Source: Ancylostoma caninum (lineage: Eukaryota > Nematoda > Chromadorea > Rhabditida > Ancylostomatidae). From it: a stretch of DNA of 64,000 bases. A model generated the notes under the pieces. That model saw only the letters and a list, made by a program, of their open reading frames with translations. It was not told the origin of the DNA and made no database searches. Positions 47,807-59,800 of the stretch are shown here, one piece after another (the stretch's first letter is position 1; each line of letters begins with the position of its first letter). A program made the position numbers and the translations under genes. The stretch is from assembly GCA_037903475.1 (NCBI GenBank), contig JBAJFG010000229.1, forward strand, positions 372,001 to 436,000. The letters are read 5' to 3'.

Positions 47807-50800
47807 ATGACTGCCGTCAACAGTGCATTGAATGGGAATCCGTTCGGCGCTCCTGGTTCCATCAATGATCCGTCCAAACAGGCACAGGTTGGTGGGCTTT
47901 TTATTTGTTTTTTTTTTCGTTATTTTATATTTTTAGTTCAGGCCTACTCTAAAGGTGTTCTTTTTCTTTGTTGCATAGTTAGAGTAGAATAAAAATCGAA
48001 CAGCTTACTTAGTATAATTTTAAAATCAGAACTCGATTCAAAAAATTTGAATGTTGAAAAAAGAGGAAGCCCTTAATGCCTGGTTTTTGCTTCCAAGGTC
48101 TCGCTTCCCCCAACTATTGGGAAATCTGAAATTTCATTTTTACTACTTCTTGCTCATTCGCAATCAAACTCACGAATTCGAATCTGGAACAGGAAAGAGA
48201 TGCAAGGCCAAGGCTACTCATTATCGTAACCATAAGCGTTATTTGTAGTGTGTCGGAATCCGATCCCGTCGGATAGCAAAAGGTACGTATCGGTCCTCGT
48301 CGAAATCCGACGCATCGGAGTCCGACGACGACGCCTGTTTTTACTCCATCGGAACGCTTTCCCTCCGAATTGGCGTCGGAGTCCGACGTCGCATTGGAGC
48401 CACTAGTGGTTCCGATCCGACGTCGGACTCCGATGCATCAATCGATAGGACCTCGTGGGGCGGATTTTTCAGCTGTTTCGCCCCAGTTTCGTTATTTTCT
48501 TTTGTTTTTCTTCCTTCATGAGAGTAAATGTTGTGTGGGTATTTTGCCAAGTTTTGAATTAGTGTGTTCACAAATAGCTTTGCATAGAGCAAATTCCAAC
48601 AGAAGGCAATACACTACACAGCTCTGTTTTGGGATTATCTTTTGTTTTCAACTTATAATCACGTAATTCATAGCTAGACAAACATTACCTTGATCCTTAC
48701 TGCGTGTATAGGAAAAAACAACTTCAAAGAAACATCAGAAATTGATAAAAACCGCTTGATTTGCGATGAAAACATGCGAAATCCATGGATGAAAACAGCT
48801 GATGCGAAAACGTGTGCTTGCGGACTACGAACAAAGCCACGATGCGTCGTTCCGATTTCGTATCCGACCGTCGCAGCCCACATCCGATGCGAATAACGCT
48901 ATACGACGCACTATAAATGACGCTGTAGCTCCGCGCAGGACAATCGTGGCAGGACCATCCAGTCTGCTTGCATGCTCAGACGTGTTTGGTATATAATAAT
49001 GGAGATCTCACAAAAGCGTCTGTGACCAGTGAAAGTGAACAATATCACAGATGTAGATTATGTCAATGTTAAGTTTCATGAAACAATTGCGACAAGACCT
49101 AATGCTGTTTGCAAACGAATAGACTCGTGTCTCTCTATAAACCTCTCGACAGATAATGCTTGTTACGTTCGCAAAGGGGACGATGGAACCGCCTTCACAA
49201 TCCAGTCTACTGACTGAATAGTAAACTGAAGAAGATTTCCGCCCATTCCAAATACGTCGAGGATCTCCTATCGTATTCGACTCCTTTGAGTTTCTAGCGG
49301 GGTTCGGATTCATGAATGTATAACTTCGCGAAACCTGGAAGGCAAATCAAGTTTCGCGTCCATCGCCTCCTAGCATTTCGTGGCCTATGTGATAACCAAT
49401 CACGCTAGCCGTCGTTAGATTGCTCGGGTACGTTTCATGAATCCAGCCCAGAAACGGGTCGCTCGTCGCTGAAGGTTGGTTGACACTCACCAATTTTATA
49501 TCTGAAAATTTCTTCACGATCTTTTCGGCTTCCTTAGTTCACACATAGTGAGAATTTGTCCCCGCGAGCCTAATTTTCGCTTACTTTTTCACTTTCACAT
49601 GCATATACACCATATTAAGATCTATCAAATAAATCAATGGTTCGAACAAGTCTGAACGTGTAGGTAACATGCTCGGTGGTCTAACCATGATTGCACTAGG
49701 AACCAAGCAAAAACCGAGTAATTTGATTAGTTTTATTAAATAACTTAGTAAGCGACTTAAATATTGGAAAATGAAGTAGTCCTACAGCCTTTTTCATCAA
49801 CACATCAGAGCTGAATGGCTTTCTCTTCCTCGAACCCCCGAATTTTTTGTTTTATTTGAGTTTGAATACATCCAATATATTATTCGACCCTGAATGTACA
49901 TCGCTAACATGTCGGTAAAAGACCCTTGATTTTCCTTATTTCAAGCCGTTTTGTCAATGGAATCATACATTGATTTTTCTTCATAGGTATTATCGCTATA
50001 AATTTTCATGACCATAGATTATGAATAATCTGTAGAATAGCTGAGCTTCCCTTTTGAAAGAATTTGCTGTTTGACGATAAGTATTCCCATTACTGCCGTT
50101 CACATTTCTGCTGTTTATATACATGGTTATTTTACTAATTATTACTAAGTCAGTACGCAACCTTCCGAATAGACGGCAATGTGAAGTGAAAAGTGCAAAT
50201 CGCACGACTTTTGTTAGTTTCTAGTATTCCTTTTTTCTACGTTATTCATGAGTGTTTAGTAATCTGCTATCCATTAGTTTATTTATTCGCGGTTTTTTCC
50301 TGCTATTTAATAGCAGTTCTTGGTGTTTTACATTCATTTGTTCATTTCAACCACTTCAATTATGAATAGAATCACCAACTACGGAATCGAGCAAGTTTTT
50401 CAGCTTTATCACTACCTCGAAGCTTTGAAAACTGACGAGAATGGATGGCGCAAGTCAACTGATAACATCGTTGCCAACAACCTAAGGTGATCTCACTTGT
50501 TTTAGTTTATTTTTCTTAGTTTAAAAAGAGGTGCACTGATTGTGGTGTGAGATTTTCCTTTGTTTTTTTTTTGGCGTAGAATTGCTTCCCTTGTTGGCAA
50601 ATCAATGCTTCTTGCTAATGCGCTGGTATTCTAGTACCGACGAAGAACATTTCCTGCTTCTGCAAGTGATCGAGGACTATCTAGCTAGGCGTTACGCTGG
50701 AGCTGATGCGGACAGTGTCATGTGCATTCGTAGCCTGCTATCGCACTGGATTCAGGTTTTGCTTCTCTCCTTTTTTCAGTTGTACCTCCTTCCCCTGCTT

Positions 50801-53800
50801 CTATTTGTTAAATTCAGCTGCTTTCTTTCCAGAAGCTATCAACTCGACCAGACCAACCAGTTTTCCTAGTAAATAAAATGGCGCATATCTTTTCACTTGT
50901 GTTCGCGGCAGATTTCCCGGATAGATGGCCAACTTTCATGGATGATATGTTCGTTCGTTTGTAAAGTTGCAACCGTTCTGACATTTGCTATTCCTCTTGT
51001 TACTCATCCGTTCTTTTCTTTTCAGTTTTCTTTCACGTGGATTGGATAGTGTTCCCCTTGTTGTATTCTATTTGAAGACGCTTCTGGCGATCGATTCAGA
51101 AGTAGTAGATCGTGACATTCAGAGGACAAAAACAGTAAAGACTCTGCATTTTTTTTCGAAAAGTTTCAGGATGTGTGGTGGGATGTTTGCAGGTTTTCGA
51201 CCGTAATACCAAGATCAAAGATTTTATGCGTGATCTGTGCATACCGCAAATTGTGCAGAGCTGGTGGACCATTTTAGTAAGTGCTTAAATGCTGATATGT
51301 ATCAGTGTGGCTTTCTTAGACAATGCCTCCTTCATCTCAGGACTTAGCTATCTGCAGAAATGTGATCTTTCCCTCAGTTACTAGCTAATTTATTTCAGGA
51401 ACGCTGCTCAGATGTTACCGCGCAGTGTCTTTGCTTGGATGCTGTAGCCGCATTCGTGGACTGGATTGACGTGGAACTCGTAGCCAATGACGTTTTTGTT
51501 CCACTGGTTATTGCCAGGCTTGGAAACAAAGACATTTCCGAGGTAAGGGCACTGTAGCGTGACTCCTTTCCTGGCGTCTTTTTCTAGGAGTTTTTTTTTC
51601 GTCAGTCTTCCACATGAACAGAATTGTTGTCATATCTTCCTTTTTTCCTTCTTCGATCGAAACATTCGTAAAACACTCATCTGTTTTGCTTTCAAAATCG
51701 CCCTTGGGTCTTTTAGTCAAACTGATGAGATGTAAATGCGTTGCAGGCTGCTGTACGAGCTGTGTCTGCATTAATCCAGAAGGGTATGCCACCATCCAAG
51801 AAGTTGTCTCTTGTCACAGCCCTCACCGATGTAATGCGTAACAACCACCTAATTTCTGTCAATCCGGTAGATTTTTCTCACATTTCTATTAAAATGATCG
51901 TAAAGCACTTCTTAGAAAATGTCTATCTCATTCCTATTTTATTTGACAGTTCGTTCGATAATTTTCGAAACACATTCCTATCGTTGTTTTTATTGCTATC
52001 CCTTTTTTCTTCTGAGTTAATTAACTCACCTTAGCGAACGTGGAAAGAAATAGATGCGAAGCTAACAGCGGAATTGCTAGTTCAAAAATCACAATTTTCT
52101 AGCCTTCTCTCCATATAAATTGTTAGAATTCCATTGATTGCAGCTTTGATGACTAAACCTTCTAAAACTTGTTCCATCAGATTCACATCATTAATCCCAT
52201 GATTTTTTCTTTTGTTAAGAATAGCGACTACGAGGATGTTTTGCGAGCTGGTTCCCTCCTCAGTGCTGTCGGAAGCGTTCTTATCGATACGTATCACAAG
52301 TGAGTTCAGACATTTCGTCTATTATAAATCTTTATTACAAATACCCCACAATTAGAAAGCTTCTTTTTATCGCGAATTTTCTTGTCCTTTTCTCTATCCA
52401 TGTTTAAGACATGCCTGTTCACATTGCATTTTGCTTGGGAATCTGTTGAGATTTCCACATCCGCTGAAGCTGAATCGTTCGCATCTTCCTGTTTCGGTGT
52501 CATAGTACCTGAACGTTTTCAATTATCGTTTGCTATGAAATTAATGGCAAATTGATGGAGTTTATTTCTTCCTCATCTTCCTCACGGCTACATGAAAATA
52601 CTTCTGATGTTCTACACGTAACTTTGTTCTTCAACCTCTATGGGGCCTTACCACATAATTCTGGCTCTGCTGCAGCTGCCAGTGAGAGGTGGCAGGCTGC
52701 ATATATCCACCGGAGGTGTGGTTGTGGTTGTAGGAGGCGGTGGAAGAGTGGGGAGGGTAATTGCTGGCGCTCCACCTGGCACTGTGCCGAACAAGTTCAG
52801 CAGCGGGGCTAATGGAGACTCCGTGGTCGTTGTTGTTTCTGCTGAAATAGTCACCTCATGAATTTTTCTTCAATACCATTACGTAAAAGGTTGCCATTTT
52901 GTAAATCCTGTTTGCTTACTTCTCATACACTAGTTTTCACAGTCTTACCTCACAGTTTCATCATGGTATCTTCACTGAGAAAACTAAGCTGACATTTTAT
53001 TTTTCACAGCACCTTGCAATTCTGACGTTTCTGATAGAATAGAGGCTTCATATTTTATATAAATTATGTATTACCTGGAGGGCTAGGAGCCGGAGGAGCG
53101 AAACCAGGAAAGACTGCTGGTGGAGGTGCCTGAAATTTTTTTGAGTTAGTTTTTATCATACACCTTCTTGTTTTGAGTTTTCTTGTATTTACAGCAGCAG
53201 TATCTTAGATTTTTTTTCGAAGGAAGAAAGCTATGTTCTTATGCTTTCTATTGGAGTTTACCACATGAATTTCGAAGCATCTCCTTCTAGTGATCTTGGA
53301 GAAATGTAAATTCATGGAATATGTTAAACTAATGACGTTATAATACCTGTGTTGTCTGCGGTGTAGTGAATTGAGGGCCTGCTACCAAATTTGACTGAGG
53401 AGTTCCTGGCGTAGGAGCGACCACCAGAAGGCATTGTGCAACCTAAAAGCAGTGAAGTGTGTCGAGTTTCGAATTTCCCTCGTGTGTCAGAACAGAGTAA
53501 GTTGCTGAAGATGCCTCTTAATAATGCCAGCAACAATGCCTATCTATCTATCATTAAACTAGGCCGAGTTTACCACGATTTGGCAGAGTTTGCCACTTTA
53601 TTTTTGATGTGTGATTCTCGGCTATTTCCATTTTCATCACTACTGTTTCTACGTTGATCTTATTGAACACTCTTGTTGCACAGTACTTTGCCTAGCAGCT
53701 CCTAATTGTAATACATTGCACTATTTAACGAGGCATATCAAATCAATATTTATTTGCCTTTTTTCACGACTACCTTGAGCAGCGTAATGAGCTATTATTT

Positions 53801-56800
53801 TCTCACGTTAAGGATGAGAGTTAAGGCAAGGATAAAACAGCGTGACGAAATTTTGAGTTTCCGCATTCGTGGTCAATAGCGTCATGTTCATCATACCAGC
53901 AACCATTCTCCATTATGCACCATAGTTTTGTCAATAAACTGATTAAATTATGTGGAAAACATAACGATGAGAAGTAAATGAAGGGAAACGTGATTCAGTA
54001 CCCACAACTTCATTAGTTATGCCGGCAAGATGAGATGTTCATGAATTTTATCGCTGTTAATTTGAGATTCAAGACAGTTTCTTATAATCTTATCATGAGT
54101 TCACGCCTAGATAAAGTGTGATTGGGACAGCATATACGCATTAGAGGGCGCCTTATATACAGTCCTTGTCGAAAAGATAGACGGATTGCGCGTGCGGTTT
54201 CATATCGTCGCGGCCGCACAATCGCGTTGGGACCTACTGCACCCTCTCACTTGGAGCATGCTCTCTCCTCATCCCTCGTTCGGGTCCCACTGCGTTTCCG
54301 CAGTCACGGAATCCGTCTATCTTTTCGACAAGGACTGTACTTAAGACCGAATGAGAACCGAATAATTTTGCTAGTTCAATAAACAATCCAGGAATCAATT
54401 TAAACATCCAGATATTCGAGAATGAGGGAGCCCTGATGCTATTGTTCTCTTTCGTACAACAAGTATTGCTTTCCAATGTAGGAACATTCAAATTTTCCAT
54501 TTATTCGAAATCGAATATTTTTGCTTTCGAATATGGAATATTTCGAATAGATGGAAAGTTCGAATATTCCAACACTAGAAACCAAAGTGCTGTATGACAG
54601 AGAGGAAGAGCTTTAGAGTTTTCTCATCCTCGAATACCTGGATGTTTAAATTGTTTCCTAAATTGTTAATTAAAGTAAAAAATGATTCAATTTTCATCCG
54701 TTCCTAAGTATAGTGCCTTACCAATGTGGAACCCCAAAGACAGTGAAGAAAATGCTGCTCTTGTAGACTACTGTCAAAAGAAATGAGATCAAATGGCCGT
54801 AAGAGAGGTAAAACTGATCCGACATAATTAACAGCGACTTATTTCCGGACGGGTATTGAAAAAGAAGAGTTGAATATAGCCGAATAGGATCGCAAGCTCG
54901 GAAATCCGTAGTTTTCTTGAATTTTCTCCTCAAATGACCATTGGCCGTTCTTTGCACTCACCTGATCTTGGATTATGCACATTTTCGGCGGATCACATAT
55001 CAACGATTGACAAGCGTAGACGAGATCATGTTGTGCAGATGATAATGAAGGAATACACACGAGTATCAGTAGTATTCGTAGAAACATGATGTGAGACTGC
55101 GAACAGCGAAGGCTGTAGACACGACGACGACGACCCGTTCCTGGCGGATGACCCGATTATCAGCGATAGAGACGGGATTACGGTGCAGTTCATCTCGTGT
55201 TTCAAAGTGCTCGTTGCTTTTTTCGTCAGTTCCTGAGAGCGGGGTATCCGCCTTCTTTGGAGGATGCGTTATTGTCCTTGTGAATGCGCTTGTAAATGGA
55301 GAGGTCGCGGAGGTGGAATGGAGTGCATAGGTTTGGAGTCCAGTTCTGTTACTTAGTTTTCCGGTTGTGCCGCCGAGGTTTATGATTGTGGTTTATGGTG
55401 CGGGATTCCGAATTTTCCAGGAGATTTCGCAGCTTTTCTGGATTTCCGGATGTTGTTTTTATTGTTTTTCACCGAATGTTTATTCTTTGGGAGCTCTCCT
55501 ATCTCTGCGTTTCTGTTTATTAGGGAAAATCTGGAGAGAGCTGAGAAGAAACTTCTTTGCCAGACTTTTTTCATAATGAGGAAATATTATGTTTAATTCT
55601 TTCAATTTTTACTTAGTATTAAGTTTAAATAATTCATTCTCTGGATTTCATTCGAGTTGCATGTTGTGGAATAATAAATTATCGTTATATTCAAAAGTTT
55701 TTTTTCTGTTGTAATTATTCGACTATTTTGCTGATATAAAACTAAAAGATAGTTTTGCCTCCAGTGAACTTTACGTTCAGTTCTTACTTCAAATAGTATT
55801 ATAGTGTAGAATCTTTGCGGAAACAATGTCTAGAAAACAGATCTGGATCGAAATTTATGCCTCAAGTGGTTTTCTCGATTTTTTTCGCCTAGACAACGAA
55901 AGTTGATCTCGGAATTATCAATGACAAATCTTCTGAAGTGCATATTTTCTTGCCATTGAAGTCTCTTCAGTTTCTTTTTCTTTCACCGGTAACGTCACAT
56001 GTCCCAACTTTTTCCTTACGCCATACCACACGCTCGAACAAGGTCCTTTGTTGACAGTTGATGGGCACGTGATTAGGTGGCGCCGATAGTCACACTGACA
56101 AGAAGCCACAAGCGGAAACGACGATTCTTGGGGATGCAGCTGTTGTTTGACAAGCGCAATCCAGGACATTTTGGAGGTACTGAAACGGAAATGAGCACTG
56201 TTAGGGCTGATAGGAATGTTCTGACGTTTTCTTCTGCAAAATCCTTGGGCAAGTTCCTCTCTAAAGAGCTTCAAATGATTCGAGGGAAGATTTCATCCAA
56301 ATGTCCTATTTCCTGACCATCGAACAGGAACTACTGGGAACCGCTTGTATACCCGAGAAAAGGAAAAGATCATTCGTCGCGCGCTAGTTTTCACTTTCGC
56401 TGCAAAAAATGTTGAACGTGGTTGGCCCGTGCGGGTTCCGTCAGCTTTTTAGTTTATCCTTCGCAAGTGGAAGTATTCGTATTCTGATCATGCTGTACGT
56501 TGTTGCAATATTAGTCAGCATATAGGTTTTAATGACTGATGCTTGATGGAGAGGTGCTGAATTATTGTTTTTCCGGCAGCTGACTGGAGCCGGTCATCTG
56601 AATATTGGGGTCAAGGCCGCCTGATAACCTAGAGGCTCCTATGAAGTGAAAAGTTCTCCTTTGGGGGGGGGGGTGGAAAGCGTCAAACACATCGCTCCCT
56701 GTTTGTATCTACTGCCCAGTATTCTAACTGGGAGTGGATTAGCCAGTGGAAAAAATGTAGGCCCAGGCGTGGCGAATCCAGAGCAGTGCGACTCTGTCTA

Positions 56801-59800
56801 TCTTTGGGAAACTTTTAACTGTAATGTCATGTAATACAAATACGTAGCATGCCTTGTCCTAGGCAATTCTAGATTTGTCTGCTATTCTGGATGACACCTA
56901 AATTTATAGGTGTTGAGGTCTTTTTTTTTGTAGTACATGTTGGAAAGCATTCTCGCGAAAATCTACTTGAAAACTTCCACACGATAGGGTGTAGAGTCGT
57001 AGGTTCCATGGTGTATGTTAGTCATTGTGTTATTGTTTAGAATGCACTCCATTTCATGCTTATGTTGAAAAACTGAAAGAGCTCGTGGTGAGTAGTTATA
57101 GGCGTGGACCTATCAACCAAGAGTAGAACTACGCATTATTTTTCTGTTGAAGCTTTGAGAAGTGCTTTTGTACCCGTCTCCCCCCGTTATTAGGCTGTAG
57201 CCCCGAGTGAGAGTTAGAATATCTACTCCGTGACTTTAGCTAGCCCTAACTTTCTGCGCTAATTCCGCATCCTCAGATGCATTGCGCTGTTTTTTTTTTC
57301 GCTCAGGTGATTATCCGTAATTATCCCATTTATCGGACATGTGGAGGGCAAACATTTGTGTAACAATGCGATGGCATGTGCGGCGCATTGATAGCGGTGG
57401 ATGTTGCAGATTTCGACGTTGTTCTAGAGGAGAAATGCAAAAGAGCCGGAAAAATTCAGTTTTTGATCAGAATTTTCAGTCACCCAAGTATTGTCTGTCA
57501 GTAGCGGATAGGTGGGGGGGGGGGGGGGGAGGAATTCGCAACCATGAGAGGGTGTTTCCATCTAATATTTTGAAAATAAGTTTACTGTGAGTCTCAGAAA
57601 CTGAACGGAATTAGAACTACTACTAGTTTGAGCTTTCTCGAAGTCTCACTTTGATATATTCGCTTTTTTATATGAATTTGAGAGCTCCTGCGTTATATAA
57701 CTTTACTGGCAAGCTTCCGACAGAAATACCTTCGTTACGCCTGTGACAGGTTAGGATTAATAATTAAAAGATAAGTTTTCGTTTTAGCCTAACTCATTGT
57801 CTGTTTATCCTCCGATCACATGGCTTAGTTGTTATCCCAGCACAATGTTCACATACTTTTTGGCATTGGAATGCACAACCCCTCGGATCGCCAATGTCCA
57901 TCTGTCTTCGGAAAATTGGGAAAAAAGTTGAAAATTATCTAATTAGAAAAGTGACTATTTCTTCCAGGTTTAAAGCAGAAGATGCTGACGAAGATGCGCA
58001 ACGCTGCATCAAAGCCTTCGAGTCTGATATGGACTCGTTGCTACTGGTCCTTGACAATGAAGATCCAGAACTGAGTGAACTTGTGATCTACACTCTGCGC
58101 TCATATGCAGCCCTGTTCAAGGATAATTGCATGGATGAGGTAGCCGAACTATCCTTTGAGTTGGTTTTAACCATCTCAACTTCAGTATTCCAGAAAGCAA
58201 CCAGTGTGCTGACCAGGATTGTGTCAGTTTGCTTACGGCGGTTTGTCATAAGTGAGGAATTAGATGTAGATGGCTTAGGCGAAGATGAGATCGAATTCGC
58301 TGACTATCGCAAGGAACTTCGCGGAATTTTGAACACCATAGGGAATATGGTGAGTTATCAAGGAGTGCTTAGGATTATGTGGGTGATCCGTCATTTCCAG
58401 AGAACTGATTTGATTGTGGCACCATTGGAAGCTCTGGTTGCGGAAGTTGCTGCCAGCGGAGGTGGAACTGCGATGCCGATTGCGAGACTGGAAGCGATTG
58501 TTCAACTGGTGCATGGATTAGTAGAGATTATTCCGGTATGAGTTTCTAATCAACTAATTTTTCATTACAGAATTGGGGTTTCCATTGTTTAGGAGTAGTT
58601 GTTATAGTAATAGTAATGATTGTAGTAGTAAGCGGTCAAAATTTAAATGGTTGCTCCTGTTCAGGCAAATTTTGTGAATATGAAGGAGGGATGGATGGGA
58701 CGTGGTGCACAGCTTCCGGTCGATTTGTTGACATCCATGCAGCTTGATGGTCGCTCTGCTTCAGTGCATGTTCTATACTTTGAGGTAAAGTAGAACTCAT
58801 CATTTTTTTTAATGATTTCCATAAAAGAAGCAGCCATCACTGTCTTTTACTGATATTATATGGAAATTCTTGTTTTTGTCGTAAGCATGATTCCCTATTG
58901 ATATGGTTGTTCTTTTAGATTGCTTGCCGCTATGAACGACTCCTAGCAGCTCGCCCACAACCAGTAATACCGCAAGTAGCTGCAGCATTCCTTGATGAGA
59001 GGTGAGAAATCCTGCTGTGGTAGAATTATCCATAGTTTTAATCCTTGTTGTTGTGTTCCCTTCACTTGTTTTAACTTTGTTTGACTTTCACTTTACTTTT
59101 TTCATAATAAATGCATAGAAATTTGCAGAGGCATAGCATTCCGTGTTGCTCGTGTTCGCACTCGCATTGTCTACTTGTTCTGCCGGTTTGTAAAAGCGCA
59201 TAAGATCGTGCTCAGCCCTTTGGTGTCGGAGGTAAGGTGTCTATTTTTGAGTTGTTTTCAAACTTCTACATCTACAAAAGCAGTGGCGTTCTTAGGCCGA
59301 GGAAAGGGGGAGGGGGCATTCCCTGTCTTGGATAGAATCACGAGATTTATGAAAAACCGATATTCATAGAGTGTGAGCGGAACCCATGTCCTTCTCCGTT
59401 TGTTGTTGTTGTTGTTTTTTTCTTGTTTGTCGTGCACTACCGAGTACATTAAATAAATGAATAATATATCTTGGGTGGTAAAGAGGGTGGTGGTTACTTA
59501 TTACCATTGCTGTCGTTTTACATGAGCACTGCCGAGTAAGCTGACTTCGTTTTATTGTAGGTCATCACGCGCCTTGCACCATTGCTGGCCATGTCTCCAC
59601 AATCGGATCAGATGCTTACGGCTGACGACCAGGCGTTCATATTCGAAGCCACTGGGACACTGATTGTGTTTGGTGAGCTCGGAGTGGAGCAAAAGGTACG
59701 TGATTTCTGGATTTTCTCCAGTATTTCTTTGTGGTGTACAAGAATTCTCAGAAAACCTTATGGTTTCAGTCGAACTACATTGGAGAGCTGGCTAACAAAC

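Larger units (their letters stand above)
47888..50403. other. First intron of exportin-T, 2.5 kb
   Basis: It holds the TCCGACG palindrome cluster and a protein-like fragment related to 11740-11940. No gene was recognised. Confidence 0.65.
52300..57967. other. 5.7-kb intron 10 of exportin-T, containing a nested gene
   Basis: The donor at 52300 (GTGAGT) and acceptor at 57967 (TTCCAG) join codons in phase (AA + G = Lys). It encloses the minus-strand Kunitz gene, the MITE at 54158-54339 and an unassigned minus-strand exon at 56020-56179. It also holds long G runs at 56665 and near 57515, which may be assembly-prone. Confidence 0.85.

Noticed and set aside
56410..56526. 38-codon frame with a hydrophobic end
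   Set aside because: Too short, with no homology or conserved context visible.
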